This document shows, in pieces, positions 9,873 through 20,023 of a stretch of DNA of 64,000 bases. Source of the stretch: Tsuneonella troitsensis (GTDB taxonomy: Bacteria; Pseudomonadota; Alphaproteobacteria; Sphingomonadales; Sphingomonadaceae); NCBI RefSeq assembly GCF_001441535.1, contig NZ_LMAU01000001.1:496001-560000 (forward strand), given 5' to 3'. The notes beneath the pieces were generated by a model. That model saw nothing but the letters and a program-made list of their open reading frames with translations. It made no database searches and was not told the origin of the DNA. Made by a program: the position numbers and the translations under genes. Each line of letters starts with the position of its first letter. The stretch's first letter is position 1.

Positions 9873-11069
9873 ATGCTGCACCCCGACCTGCTCGATTCGG
9901 CGCGCGCGATCTCCGATCGGATCGTGACCCTGCGCCGTGCCATCCATGCCGAGCCCGAGCTTGGCCTCCACACGCCGCTGACGCTGGCCAAGGTTCGCGC
10001 CGCGCTGGCGCACCTGCCGCTGGAATGGCGCGAGGGCGGGGCGACCACCGGGGCGGTCGCGACCCTCAAGGGCGCCAGTAAGGGCCGCCGCGTGCTGCTG
10101 CGCGGCGACATGGATGCCTTGCCGATGCCCGAGGAAACGGGCCTCGACTTCGCCTCGACCATTCCGGGCCGGATGCATGCATGCGGCCATGATACCCACA
10201 CCGCGATGCTGGCCGGCGCGGCCGAATTGCTTTGCGCGCGTCGCGATGAGATCGCGGGCGAGGTCCAGTTCATGTTTCAGCCGGGCGAGGAGGGCTATCA
10301 TGGCGCGCGTCACATGCTCGACGACGGCCTGATCGATCCGTTGCCCGATGCGGCATTCGCGCTCCACATCATGCCCAATGCTCGTCACGGCGCGGTAGCC
10401 GGGCGGGCGGGCGCGCTGATGGCAGCCGCGGACCAATTCGATATCGTAATCCAGGGCCGCGGGGGCCACGCCTCGATGCCGCACGATACGCTCGACCCGG
10501 TGCCTGCCGCCTGCGCGGTGGTGTCCGCGATCCAGGCTATGGTGACGCGCCGGTTCAACGCCGCCGACGCGGTGGTGGTGACGGTGACGATGATCGAGGC
10601 GGGCACGGCACACAACGTGATCGCCGACCGGGTCAACCTGCGCGGCACGATCCGCACGCTTTCGCCGCGCAACCGCGATACGGTCCATCGCCTTGTGGAG
10701 GAGACCGCCAGCGGCGTAGCTGCGGGATACGGCGTTCGCGCCGACGTGACGATCACGCACGGTTTCCCGGTGACGATCTGCGACGAGCGTGCGGTGTCGC
10801 TGGGCTGCACGGTGACGGGCGAACTGTTCGGAGAGGCAGCGTGGACCCCGATGCCCGCGCCGATCATGGGCGCGGAGGATTTCTCCTACGTGCTCGAAAA
10901 GGTGCCCGGGGCGATGTTCTTCCTGGGCGTCGCACACGAAGGGGACGACTGGCGGTCGTGCTGCTCCATTCATTCGACCCGCATGGTAGTCGACGAAAGC
11001 GTCCTGCCGCGCGGTTCGGCACTGCTCGCCGGGTGCGCGCTGCGCTTCCTGGAGTCCGGGTTCGACTAA
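9873..11069 (+). CDS. M20 family amidohydrolase (hippurate hydrolase / carboxypeptidase type)
   Basis: 398 residues. The M20D metal-site blocks are all present: LRGDMDALPMPEETGLDF, MHACGHDTHTAMLAGAAELL, FQPGEEGYHGARHMLDDGL and MGAEDFSYVLEKVPGAMFFLG. These enzymes cleave N-acyl amino acids or similar amides with two metal ions. There is no signal peptide, so it is cytoplasmic. The start at 9873 (MLHPDLLDSARAISDRIV) is preferred to an upstream in-frame GTG or TTG that would add a non-conserved stretch. Substrate is not predictable. Confidence 0.92.
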   Translation: MLHPDLLDSARAISDRIVTLRRAIHAEPELGLHTPLTLAKVRAALAHLPLEWREGGATTGAVATLKGASKGRRVLLRGDMDALPMPEETGLDFASTIPGRMHACGHDTHTAMLAGAAELLCARRDEIAGEVQFMFQPGEEGYHGARHMLDDGLIDPLPDAAFALHIMPNARHGAVAGRAGALMAAADQFDIVIQGRGGHASMPHDTLDPVPAACAVVSAIQAMVTRRFNAADAVVVTVTMIEAGTAHNVIADRVNLRGTIRTLSPRNRDTVHRLVEETASGVAAGYGVRADVTITHGFPVTICDERAVSLGCTVTGELFGEAAWTPMPAPIMGAEDFSYVLEKVPGAMFFLGVAHEGDDWRSCCSIHSTRMVVDESVLPRGSALLAGCALRFLESGFD

Positions 11070-11149
11070 GCCGCTTGCGGTAATCGGTTCGCTGCAGCAA
11101 CCTGTTCCCGCGGAGATTCGCCAGCACGGCGGACCCGCGGGAGAGGCCG

Positions 11150-12688
11150 ATGCAATTCGAAGACAAATCGCGCACCCTGGGCGAGGCTTTGGCCGATTGG
11201 GCGAAGGCGATGCCGGACGAGACCGCGCTGCGCCATGGCGACTTGACGATCGACTGGAAGACCTACGACCGGCACGTCACGCAGATTGCCAACGGGCTGG
11301 CCGCGATGGGCCTCAAGAAGGGCGACCGGGTCGCCTACCTCGGCAAGAATGGCGCGCGCGCATGCGAACTGGCGATGGGCTGTGCGCGTGCGGGAATGAT
11401 CGTCGTTCCGGTGATCTGGCGCCTCGCTCCGGCGGAGATCGAATACATCCTCAAGGACTGCGATGCCTCTGCGCTGTTCGTGGAACCGCTGTTCGAAGGC
11501 CAGCCCTTCGATGGTCCGCGCACGATCATGGACGAACGGTTCGACGCCTGGCGCGATGCGCAGCCGGACGCGGCGGTAACGACTCCGGTCGACCGTGGCG
11601 ACGTGTTCCTGATGCTCTATACCTCGGGCACCACGGGCATGCCGAAGGGCGTCATGCTGACCCATCGCAACGCGACGGTGCTGCGCCCGATCGTGCAGGA
11701 AACCGGGCTCGGCTGGTTCAACTCCGAACCGGGCGATGCGCTGATCCACGCAATGCCGTTCGGCCACATCGCCGGGATCGGATCGATGACGAGCGCGGTC
11801 AATTCCGGACAACACCTGATCGTGCATACCGAGTTCGATCCCGCGCTGATCATCCGCGACATCCAGCGTTATAACGCCAAGCAGGCGTTCCTCGTCCCAG
11901 CCGCGCTCGCGATGATGTTCGACCACCCGGACGCGAAGGATGCCGATTTTTCCAACCTGCAGGGCATGGGCTACGGCGCCAGCCCTATCCCGCTCGACCT
12001 GCTCAAGCGGGGGGTCGAGCGCCTGCAGTGCGACTTCGCGCAGATGTACGGGATGACCGAAACCTATGGCACCGTGGTCTGCCTCGGCCCCGAAGATCAT
12101 GGTCCGGGCAAGGAGCACGTCATGCGTGCGGCGGGCAAGGCGCTGCCGTCCGTCGGGCTGCGCATCCTCGACGAGAACGGTAACGACGTGCCGTCGGGCC
12201 AGATCGGCGAGGTGGCGATCAACAGCCCGACCAACATGGCCGGTTACTGGAACAAGCCGGAGGAGACCGCCCGCGTATTGAGCGCTGACAACTGGCTGCG
12301 CACCGGCGATGCCGGCATCCTCGACGAGAACGGCTACCTGTTCATCCAGGACCGGATCAAGGACATGATCATAACCGGCGGCGAGAACGTCTACCCGGCT
12401 GAAGTCGAGAGCGCGCTCTACGGCCATCCCGACGTTGCCGATGTGGCGGTGATCGGCGTGCCTGACGATCGCTGGGGCGAGGCGGTCAAGGCGGTCGTCG
12501 TGCGCCGACCCGGGGCCGACCTCGAGGCCGACAGCGTCATCGCCTGGGCGCGCGAGAAGATCGCCGGGTTCAAGTGTCCCAAGACGGTCGATTTCATAGA
12601 CGCGCTGCCGCGCAATCCGTCGGGCAAGATCCTGCGCCGCAGCTTGCGCGCGCCCTATTGGGAAGGGCGCGACCGGCAAGTCAACTGA
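11150..12688 (+). CDS. AMP-dependent acyl-CoA synthetase
   Basis: 512 residues. The ATP/AMP motif YTSGTTGMPKG lies at residues 157-167. Further blocks are MYGMTETYG, WLRTGDAGILDENGYLFIQDR and the C-terminal lysine motif PRNPSGKILRRSLR. It activates a carboxylic acid to the acyl-CoA; chain length is not readable. The start follows GGGAGAGG. It is on the same strand as the M20 enzyme and putA, but the gaps (about 80 and 50 bases) do not prove an operon. Confidence 0.93.
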   Translation: MQFEDKSRTLGEALADWAKAMPDETALRHGDLTIDWKTYDRHVTQIANGLAAMGLKKGDRVAYLGKNGARACELAMGCARAGMIVVPVIWRLAPAEIEYILKDCDASALFVEPLFEGQPFDGPRTIMDERFDAWRDAQPDAAVTTPVDRGDVFLMLYTSGTTGMPKGVMLTHRNATVLRPIVQETGLGWFNSEPGDALIHAMPFGHIAGIGSMTSAVNSGQHLIVHTEFDPALIIRDIQRYNAKQAFLVPAALAMMFDHPDAKDADFSNLQGMGYGASPIPLDLLKRGVERLQCDFAQMYGMTETYGTVVCLGPEDHGPGKEHVMRAAGKALPSVGLRILDENGNDVPSGQIGEVAINSPTNMAGYWNKPEETARVLSADNWLRTGDAGILDENGYLFIQDRIKDMIITGGENVYPAEVESALYGHPDVADVAVIGVPDDRWGEAVKAVVVRRPGADLEADSVIAWAREKIAGFKCPKTVDFIDALPRNPSGKILRRSLRAPYWEGRDRQVN

Positions 12689-12739
12689 TCGGCCACTCTG
12701 GTGCTTGATTGCAGGTGAAACCGGGTGCAGGGGCGCGCC

Positions 12740-15700
12740 ATGCCCAGCGCCCCTGCGATCGACCGCCACGCCCTTCGCCTCGCCTACCGGATGGAGGAGG
12801 AGGCCTGCGTCGCCGAACGCATCCGAATGGCCGCGCCGGCGCAGGCCGTGCATGGCGAGGCCGCCCGGATCGCGGGCGGGCTGATCGAGGGCGCGCGGGC
12901 GCGCAAGGCCAGCGGGCTCGACGCGTTCCTGCAGACCTACGGCCTCGATACCGAGGAAGGCATCGCGCTGATGTGCCTGGCCGAGGCGCTGCTGCGGGTG
13001 CCCGACGCGGCCACCGCCGACGCGCTGATCAAGGACAAGATCGGCGCGATCGACTGGAGCGAGCACCTCGGCGAATCGAGCTCGACCTTCGTCAACGCGG
13101 CGACCTTTTCGCTGATGCTGACCGGCGAAGTGCTCGATCCGCCCGAAGCGCACCAGCGCGGTGCGGGTGCCGCGCTCAAGCGCGCAGTGGGCCGCATGGG
13201 CGAGCCGGTGATCCGCAAGGCGACGCTCCAGGCCATGAAGATTCTCGGCGGCCAGTTCGTGTTCGGGCGGACGATCGACGAAGCGCTCAAGCGTGCCGCA
13301 CCGGAACGCGCGAAGGGACTGACGCACAGCTTCGACATGCTGGGCGAGGCAGCGATGACGTTCGCCGATGCCGAGCGCTACCGGGCGAGCTACGAGGCCG
13401 CAATCGCGCGGCTTAGCCGGGAAACGAATGCGGGGTGGGAGCGATCGCCGGGCATCTCGGTCAAGCTCTCGGCGCTCTATCCGCGATACGATTTCCTCCA
13501 TGCCGAAGCGGCCAGGGCGGCCCTGGTGCCCATGCTCAAGGACCTCGCCGCCAAGGCGCGCGACGGCGGGATGCACTTCACCATCGACGCCGAAGAAGCC
13601 GAACGGCTCGAACTGTCCATGGACATCATCGAAGCGCTGGTCGCCGACGATGAACTGTTCGCTCGGGCCGACGGCACGAGCTGGACCGGTTTCGGCCTTG
13701 CGCTGCAGGCCTATCAAAAGCGCGCCGTTCACATGTGCGACTGGGTCGCCAAGCTGGCGCGGCGGCACGGGCGGCGTGTTTTCGTGAGACTGGTCAAGGG
13801 CGCCTATTGGGACAGTGAGATCAAGCTGAGCCAGGTGGGCGGGTATGCGGATTATCCGGTGTTCACCCGCAAGGTCGCGACCGACGTCTCCTACCTCGCT
13901 TGCGCTTCCAAGTTGCTCGAGGCCGAGGACGCGATCCATCCCGCATTCGCGACGCATAACGCCTACACGATCGGGGCGATCAAGGCGCTCGCCAAGGGCC
14001 GCAAGTTCGAGTTCCAGCGCCTGCACGGAATGGGCGAGGACGTGTACGAGGAACTCGCCAAGACCGAAGGCAATGACCGCACGCCGGTGCGCATCTATGC
14101 GCCGGTCGGCGGGCACAAGGACCTGCTCGCCTACCTCGTGCGGCGCCTGTTGGAAAACGGCGCAAACTCGTCGTTCGTCAATCGCATGGCCGATGCCGGC
14201 GTGCCGGTGTCCGAGCTGACCGTCGATCCGGTAGCAGAACTGGCCGCGCTGCAGCCCAGGCGCAATCCCTCGATTCCTCTGCCTCCCGAAATCTTCGCCA
14301 ACCGTGCCAACAGTGGGGGCGTAGACCTTGCCGATCCGCTCGTGCTCGCGCCGCTTCTCTCCGAGCTGGAGAAGCTGGCGGATCGCCGCTGGGAAGCTGC
14401 ACCGACGTTTGTGGCATCGCAGCCGGGTGAAATTGCCCCGATCACGTCGCCGCAGGACATGATCCGCGAAGTCGGCACCAGGCGCGATGCCACCGCGATC
14501 GAGGTCGCCGATGCGATCACCCGCGCCGAAGCGATCCAGCCCGGCTGGAACGCACTCGGCGGCGAAAGGCGCGCACTGCTATTGGAAGCGGCTGCCGACG
14601 CGTTCGAGGCGCATACGGCGGAATTCATCTCGCTGTGCCAGCGCGAGGCGGGCAAGACTTTGATCGACGGCGTGCTCGAAGTGCGCGAGGCGGTGGACTT
14701 CCTGCGGTTCTACGCGGGCGAAGCGCGGCGGCTGTTCTCGGCGCCGATCCCCTTGCCCGGTCCGACTGGCGAGGAGAACCGCTTGAGCCTCGCGGGGCGC
14801 GGCGTGTTCGCCACCATCAGTCCGTGGAACTTCCCCCTGGCGATCTTCATCGGGCCTGCGGCCGCTGCGCTCGCGGCGGGCAACACTGTGGTCGCCAAGC
14901 CAGCCGAACAGACCCCGCTGATCGCCGCGCTCGCGGTGCGGCTGTGCCACGAGGCGGGAATTCCGGAGGAGGTCTTCCAGCTTCTCCCCGGCGCGGGCGA
15001 GGTGGGCCAGCTCATCACGGCGGACCCACGCATCGCCGGGGTTGCCTTCACCGGCTCGACCCAGACCGCGCAGGCGATCAACCGCAGCCTGGCCGCGCGC
15101 GAAGGACCGATTGCCACTCTGGTAGCAGAGACCGGCGGCCAGAACGCGATGATCGTCGACAGCTCGGCGCTGCCCGAGCAGGTGACCCGCGACGTGGTCG
15201 CCAGCGCGTTCCAGAGCGCGGGGCAGCGGTGCAGCGCGTTGCGCGTGCTCTATCTGCAGGATGACGTCGCCGACGCTATGCTCGAGATGATCAAGGGCGC
15301 ATTCGAAGCGCTCGAAATCGGCGATCCGGCCGATCTTGCCACCGATGTCGGCCCGGTCATCGACGAGGATGCGCGTAGCCAGCTCGAGCGTCATGTCGCG
15401 CGGCGGACGACCGAAGGACTGCCCGTATGGCGGCGCGAGTTACCCGCAGGCGTCGCAGCCGGCTGCTTCGTCGCCCCGACGATCATCGAGATCGGCTCGA
15501 TCCGCGACCTCAAGCGGGAGAACTTCGGGCCTATCCTGCACGTCGCCCGGTTTGGCGCGGGTGAGCTCGAAAGCGTGATCGCCGATATCAACGCTGTCGG
15601 CTTCGGTCTGACGCTGGGCCTGCACAGCCGCATCGCCGACACGCGGCGGACGGTCGAGCGACTGGCGAAAGTCGGCAACCTGTACGTCAATCGCAACCAG

Positions 15701-15862
15701 ATCGGCGCGGTGGTCGAAAGCCAGCCGTTCGGCGGCGAAGGACTGTCGGGCACCGGGCCCAAGGCCGGCGGGCCGCACTATGTCCTGCGTTTTGCGACCG
15801 AGCGCGTGGTGTGCATCGATACGACCGCTGCGGGAGGGAACGCGAGCTTGCTGGCGAGCTGA
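12740..15862 (+). CDS. putA: Bifunctional proline dehydrogenase / glutamate-semialdehyde dehydrogenase
   Basis: Oxidises proline to glutamate. About 1040 residues. The N-terminal part is helical. The FAD-linked proline dehydrogenase domain (about residues 180-480) has VRLVKGAYWDSEIK, FQRLHGMGEDVYE and RLLENGANSSFVNR. The NAD-linked aldehyde dehydrogenase domain has the catalytic Glu in VAETGGQNAMIVDSSA and Cys in SAGQRCSALRVLYL. There is no ribbon-helix-helix segment at the N-terminus, so it is not an autorepressor like enterobacterial PutA. The ATG at 12740 follows AGGGGCG; a GTG at 12725 would add 5 residues. Confidence 0.96.
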   Translation: MPSAPAIDRHALRLAYRMEEEACVAERIRMAAPAQAVHGEAARIAGGLIEGARARKASGLDAFLQTYGLDTEEGIALMCLAEALLRVPDAATADALIKDKIGAIDWSEHLGESSSTFVNAATFSLMLTGEVLDPPEAHQRGAGAALKRAVGRMGEPVIRKATLQAMKILGGQFVFGRTIDEALKRAAPERAKGLTHSFDMLGEAAMTFADAERYRASYEAAIARLSRETNAGWERSPGISVKLSALYPRYDFLHAEAARAALVPMLKDLAAKARDGGMHFTIDAEEAERLELSMDIIEALVADDELFARADGTSWTGFGLALQAYQKRAVHMCDWVAKLARRHGRRVFVRLVKGAYWDSEIKLSQVGGYADYPVFTRKVATDVSYLACASKLLEAEDAIHPAFATHNAYTIGAIKALAKGRKFEFQRLHGMGEDVYEELAKTEGNDRTPVRIYAPVGGHKDLLAYLVRRLLENGANSSFVNRMADAGVPVSELTVDPVAELAALQPRRNPSIPLPPEIFANRANSGGVDLADPLVLAPLLSELEKLADRRWEAAPTFVASQPGEIAPITSPQDMIREVGTRRDATAIEVADAITRAEAIQPGWNALGGERRALLLEAAADAFEAHTAEFISLCQREAGKTLIDGVLEVREAVDFLRFYAGEARRLFSAPIPLPGPTGEENRLSLAGRGVFATISPWNFPLAIFIGPAAAALAAGNTVVAKPAEQTPLIAALAVRLCHEAGIPEEVFQLLPGAGEVGQLITADPRIAGVAFTGSTQTAQAINRSLAAREGPIATLVAETGGQNAMIVDSSALPEQVTRDVVASAFQSAGQRCSALRVLYLQDDVADAMLEMIKGAFEALEIGDPADLATDVGPVIDEDARSQLERHVARRTTEGLPVWRRELPAGVAAGCFVAPTIIEIGSIRDLKRENFGPILHVARFGAGELESVIADINAVGFGLTLGLHSRIADTRRTVERLAKVGNLYVNRNQIGAVVESQPFGGEGLSGTGPKAGGPHYVLRFATERVVCIDTTAAGGNASLLAS

Positions 15863-15885
15863 GCGGCGCGCTCGGCCGGGCTGGG

Positions 15886-16779
15886 TCAGGGCACCCTGTC
15901 GAGGAACGACAGCAGCGCGTCCCTGCTTGCGGACTCGCTCAGTGTGGGCGCATGGCCGACGCCAGGCACCTCGACCAAGGTGACGTTCGTACGCCCGGCA
16001 GCCATGCGCTCTGCCGTCTTCCCGCTGAGGATGTCGGAGGTTTCCCCCCTGATCACCAGGGCCGACCGCGACCTCACCAGGCTGCGATACAGTATCCACG
16101 CGAGAAACGCGGGGGCCTTCGCCTTGCCGGCGTTCAGCGGCGCGGCGATGGCGGGATCGTAACGGGGCGTGGGTGCGCCAGTGCCGCGCGTGTAGGTCCG
16201 CGCGGTCATCCGCTCCCAGTCGTCGTCATCGAAATGCGGCAACGAGCTTTCGTTGAGCGTGCGGACATAGGACACCGCATCCGCCCAGCTGGCCAGGTTT
16301 ACCGGGCGTCCGACATAAGACTGGATGCGGGCCAATCCTTCGGGTGAGACTTCGGGGCCTACGTCGTTGAGAACAGCGGCCGCGATGCGTCCGCGATTGC
16401 GCAGCGCAAGGAACATCATGATCACGCCGCCCATCGACGTTCCCACGAACACGGCCCGACCGATGCCGAGCGCATCGAGAAGTTCGACGACGTCGTGCGC
16501 GTAAGTGCGGGGCGCGTAGTTCGCGGAATTGACGTCCCACTGCGATTCGCCGCGCCCCCGTACATCGGGAACGATCACCCGCCGTCCCGTTGCCGCGATA
16601 AGCGGGGCGATATCCTCGAAATCACTGCTGTTACGGGTCAAGCCGTGGAGGCAGACGACCGGCAGGCGCGCCGCGCCCCCGGCACCGGAATAGTCGCGGC
16701 AATAGAGCGACAGGCCGTCGCTCGATGTCCAGCGGCGCTCGACAAAGCCGGCTTCCGGCTCGTTCTTCCCGCCGATCAT
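15886..16779 (-). CDS. Alpha/beta hydrolase
   Basis: 297 residues with the alpha/beta hydrolase fold signatures. The oxyanion block is LHGLTRNSSDF, the nucleophile elbow is GTSMGG with Ser115, and the catalytic His is in VPGVGHAPTL. No signal peptide. Substrate unknown. It lies 13 bases downstream of a TetR gene on the same strand and is probably co-transcribed with it. Together they face a TonB receptor gene, so a role in using an imported compound is possible but unproven. Confidence 0.9.
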   Translation of the reverse strand: MIGGKNEPEAGFVERRWTSSDGLSLYCRDYSGAGGAARLPVVCLHGLTRNSSDFEDIAPLIAATGRRVIVPDVRGRGESQWDVNSANYAPRTYAHDVVELLDALGIGRAVFVGTSMGGVIMMFLALRNRGRIAAAVLNDVGPEVSPEGLARIQSYVGRPVNLASWADAVSYVRTLNESSLPHFDDDDWERMTARTYTRGTGAPTPRYDPAIAAPLNAGKAKAPAFLAWILYRSLVRSRSALVIRGETSDILSGKTAERMAAGRTNVTLVEVPGVGHAPTLSESASRDALLSFLDRVP

Positions 16780-16792
16780 CCGTGCATATCTT

Positions 16793-17434
16793 TCAAGTCC
16801 CAGACCGATGAGGCGGCGCGATCCCGTTGCGCAGCAGCCGCTCGATCACCGCCGCGATTTCCGCAGGGTTGCGGCTGTCGTCCCACGCGCCAAATCGCAT
16901 GCCGAGGAACACGTTCATGCCCATCAGCGCCCAGGCGCGCACTTCGTTGTCGCCGGGAGCGATGTCTCCATCGTGCGCCGCCTGGTCCAAGCGCGCCGCG
17001 ATGCGCCCGGCCGCATTCTCGTAGTGCGCACGGTAATTGGCGGGGTCGACGAATTCCGCCTCGTCGATGATGCGATAGATTTCCTTGTGCTCGCGGGCGA
17101 AGCTCAGGAACGCGGACGTAACGTCGCGCTCGCGTTCGATCCCTGAAATGCCGTCAGGCATGGCGGCTGCGGCCGCTTCGGCGACTGCCCGGCTCATGTC
17201 GCGCACCAGGGCGGAGAAGATCGCCTCCTTGCTGTCGAAATAGGTGTAGAAACTTCCCAGCGCAGTACCGGCGCGCCGCGTGATCCCGCTGATCGATGCG
17301 GCGTGGAATCCGTGCTCACCGAATTCCTTCGCCGCGGCATCGAGCAACTTGCGCATCGTCGCGCGACCCCGCGCGGTCCGCGGTTTCTTGCTGATGCTTG
17401 CGGCACTCTCCCCGGACTGTGCTCTTGTGGCCAT
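16793..17434 (-). CDS. TetR/AcrR family transcriptional regulator
   Basis: About 213 residues. The helix-turn-helix segment GFHAASISGITRRAGTALGSFYTYFDSKEAIFSALV is clear in pieces (ASISGITRRAG and GSFYTYFDSKE). The ligand-binding C-terminal half is not assignable. The ATG at 17434 (MATRAQSGESA) is preferred to 17470. It is divergent from the TonB receptor at 17561 with a gap of about 126 bases. Such layouts usually mean local control of both sides. The ligand is unknown. Confidence 0.9.
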   Translation of the reverse strand: MATRAQSGESAASISKKPRTARGRATMRKLLDAAAKEFGEHGFHAASISGITRRAGTALGSFYTYFDSKEAIFSALVRDMSRAVAEAAAAAMPDGISGIERERDVTSAFLSFAREHKEIYRIIDEAEFVDPANYRAHYENAAGRIAARLDQAAHDGDIAPGDNEVRAWALMGMNVFLGMRFGAWDDSRNPAEIAAVIERLLRNGIAPPHRSGT

Positions 17435-17518
17435 TGCGCAACGGATATGCGCTGCGGCACGAACAGGCAACGAAAAAAGTTGAAAGGTGGTTCAGGTTTC
17501 AATAATGGAGGGGCAAGA

Positions 17519-17538
17519 GTGCCGGCAAGGCTCGGCAC
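17519..17538. promoter_or_regulatory. Candidate operator between tetR and the TonB receptor gene
   Basis: GTGCCG and CGGCAC form a perfect 6-base inverted repeat with an 8-base centre, 22 bases before the receptor start. The size and position suit a TetR-type operator. The match rests on symmetry only. Confidence 0.3.
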
Positions 17539-17560
17539 CATGTCAGGGAGAGACGAACCG

Positions 17561-19951
17561 ATGATCCGCATGCCCGTCCGCGCAAGCCGCATTGCCCTTG
17601 CCAGTTCGCTGGCTTTCGGTGCTTTCGCCATGCCTGCCACTGCGCAGGATACTGCTGGCGAGCCGGAAGTCGCAGCGAGCGAAGCTGACGGTGCCATCAT
17701 CGTTACCGCGCGTCGCCGCGAGGAAAATCTCCTCGACGTGCCGATCGCGGTCACGGCCTACAGCGCCGAAGCGCTCGAGGAGAGCGGCTCTCTAGACATC
17801 ACCGACATCGGTGACACGACCCCCAATGTCACCGTCGAGAACAGCCGTGCCACCAACTCGACGTTGTCGGCATTCATCCGCGGCGTCGGCCAGCAGGACC
17901 CGGTCGGCGGGTTCGAGGCCGGCGTAGGAATCTACCTTGATGATGTGTACCTCAACCGTCCGCAGGCCGCGGTGCTCGACATATACGACGTCGAGCGGAT
18001 CGAAGTGCTGCGCGGTCCACAGGGCACGCTCTATGGCCGCAATACGATCGGCGGCGCGATCAAGTATGTCACCCGCCGGCTTCCCGACGATCCCGAGTTC
18101 AAGCTGCGCGCGACATACGGCAGCTACGACCAGGCCGACGCCGTGGTCAGCGTCAGCGTTCCGCTGGGCGACATGTTCAAGTTCGGCGCATCGGGCGCGC
18201 GCCTGAGCCGCGGTGGATTCGGCGACAACCTCAACCTCGGCATCGAGAACTACAACAAGGACGTGTGGGCGGGGCGCGCCTCGGTCGAATTCGAATCCCC
18301 GGACAATCGCCTCTTCGTGCGCATTTCGGGCGACTACACGAAGGATGAATCGAATCCGCGCAACGGCCACCGCCTGATCCCCGGTTTCTTCTCGGGCGCG
18401 CCAGTCCTCGACAACGTTTACGACACACGCGCTGGGCTTTCGACGCCGACCCAAGACGTCGAAGCCTACGGCCTGCTGATGAATGTCACGGCCGAGCTGA
18501 GCGACAACTTTACGCTGCGCAGCATCAGCGCGTGGCGCGAAGACAAGACCTTCGGGCCGATCGATTTCGATTCGCTCCCGACGATCGACGTCGACGTGCC
18601 GGGCATCTACTTCAACGACCAGATCAGCCAGGAAGTGCAGTTTCTGTACAACAGCAGCAGACTTAACGGCTTGGTCGGGTTCTATTACCTGGAAGCCAAC
18701 GCGCTGACCCAGTTCGACGTGATCCTGGCGACGACCGGCCCCTTGATCGGCATCCCGCAGGCGAGCAACTTCGGCCAGTTCACCAGCGGTGACGTCAACA
18801 CCGAGACCTGGTCGGTGTTCGGCGACTTCACCTTCGACTTCACCGATTGGCTGAGCGTGTCGGGCGGCATCCGCTATACCCGGGACAACCGCCGTTCGGT
18901 GATCTACAAGGCCAACCGGCTGTTCCTGCCCTCGCCGTCGTTCGGCGGCAACGGGGTCGATCTCGGCGCGCCGATCACCAATTTCACTGGGAAGGCCCGC
19001 TTCGACAAGTGGACCCCGCGCATCTCGGTCTCGGTCAAGCCGACGGAAGACTTGATGGTCTATGCGTCGTATTCGCAAGGCTTCAAGGGTGGCGGCTTCG
19101 ACCCGCGCGGCAGCGCCAACATCACGCCCAATACCGATGGCGTCGCCGGACCGCCGAGCTACGCGGAAATCTACGACTTCTTCCTGTTCGAGCCCGAAAC
19201 GGTCGACAGCTACGAAGTCGGCATCAAGGGTTCGCTCTTCGACCGCGCCTTCACTTACGCACTGACCGGCTTCTATGCCGATTACACCAACGTCCAGATC
19301 CCGGGATCGGTCGGCGTCGACGCCAACGGTGACGGGATCTTCGAAGGCTTTGCGGGTGTCACCACCAACGCAGGCAAGGCGCGCTTCAAGGGGATCGAGG
19401 CCGAAGTGTCGGCCCGCCTCGCCCGCGACTTCGCGGGTCCGGGGTCGGGTATCACTCTTGGCGGCACCGCCGGTTACATCGACGCGGAATACCAGGAATA
19501 CTTCGCGATCATCGCCGGGGTCGAAACCAACCTTGCGCCGTTCCGCGGCATCCAGAATACGCCCAAGTTCACCGCATCGGCCACGCTCGGCACAAACCTG
19601 CCGGTCGCGGGAGGCGACTTGTCGGCCAACCTGACGCTCTCGCACCGCTCGCGCACCCAGCAGTTCGAGATTGCCAATCCCTATCTCGACCAGCCAGGCT
19701 ACGAACTGCTCGATGCGGGCGTGACCTACCGGTTCACCGGCGACCGGTTCACCCTCGGCGTTTACGGCAAGAACCTGACCAACGAGCGCTACATCACCTC
19801 GGGCTATCCGTTTATCGCGACCAATGCGACGACCGGTGTGCCCGTCCTGAGTGGCGGCAACCCTGTTCCCGCGCTTGGTCGCGAAGGTGTCCTGACAGCG
19901 TTTTACGGCAACCCGCGCCAGATCTTCGTGACCGGTTCGGTGAAGTTCTAA
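17561..19951 (+). CDS. TonB-dependent outer-membrane receptor
   Basis: About 796 residues. A Sec signal peptide ends near MPATAQ. A TonB-box-like IIVTARRREENLLDVPIAV starts the plug, which continues with the VERIEVLRGPQGTLYGRNTIGGAI block. The C-terminus ends in FVTGSVKF, with the terminal Phe needed for barrel assembly. The ATG at 17561 follows CAGGGAGAG; the open frame extends upstream but without a signal peptide. Sequence style fits the large sphingomonad receptor group for organic substrates rather than classical siderophore receptors. The substrate is unknown. The neighbouring TetR probably controls it. Confidence 0.93.
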   Translation: MIRMPVRASRIALASSLAFGAFAMPATAQDTAGEPEVAASEADGAIIVTARRREENLLDVPIAVTAYSAEALEESGSLDITDIGDTTPNVTVENSRATNSTLSAFIRGVGQQDPVGGFEAGVGIYLDDVYLNRPQAAVLDIYDVERIEVLRGPQGTLYGRNTIGGAIKYVTRRLPDDPEFKLRATYGSYDQADAVVSVSVPLGDMFKFGASGARLSRGGFGDNLNLGIENYNKDVWAGRASVEFESPDNRLFVRISGDYTKDESNPRNGHRLIPGFFSGAPVLDNVYDTRAGLSTPTQDVEAYGLLMNVTAELSDNFTLRSISAWREDKTFGPIDFDSLPTIDVDVPGIYFNDQISQEVQFLYNSSRLNGLVGFYYLEANALTQFDVILATTGPLIGIPQASNFGQFTSGDVNTETWSVFGDFTFDFTDWLSVSGGIRYTRDNRRSVIYKANRLFLPSPSFGGNGVDLGAPITNFTGKARFDKWTPRISVSVKPTEDLMVYASYSQGFKGGGFDPRGSANITPNTDGVAGPPSYAEIYDFFLFEPETVDSYEVGIKGSLFDRAFTYALTGFYADYTNVQIPGSVGVDANGDGIFEGFAGVTTNAGKARFKGIEAEVSARLARDFAGPGSGITLGGTAGYIDAEYQEYFAIIAGVETNLAPFRGIQNTPKFTASATLGTNLPVAGGDLSANLTLSHRSRTQQFEIANPYLDQPGYELLDAGVTYRFTGDRFTLGVYGKNLTNERYITSGYPFIATNATTGVPVLSGGNPVPALGREGVLTAFYGNPRQIFVTGSVKF

Positions 19952-20023
19952 GCCGAGGAAGTCCAAGCGGCTGAAATCGCGGGGGGTTCATTCACGCGGC
20001 GGGGAATGATAGGGCGCGGCGTA

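Noticed and set aside
11066-14116. A 1016-codon open frame on the minus strand opposite the acyl-CoA synthetase and putA genes
   Set aside because: It is antisense to two well-recognised enzymes and has His/Arg/Ala-rich composition typical of high-GC shadow frames.
17792-19966. A 724-codon minus-strand frame opposite the TonB receptor
   Set aside because: Antisense shadow of a clear receptor gene; no ribosome site or family likeness.
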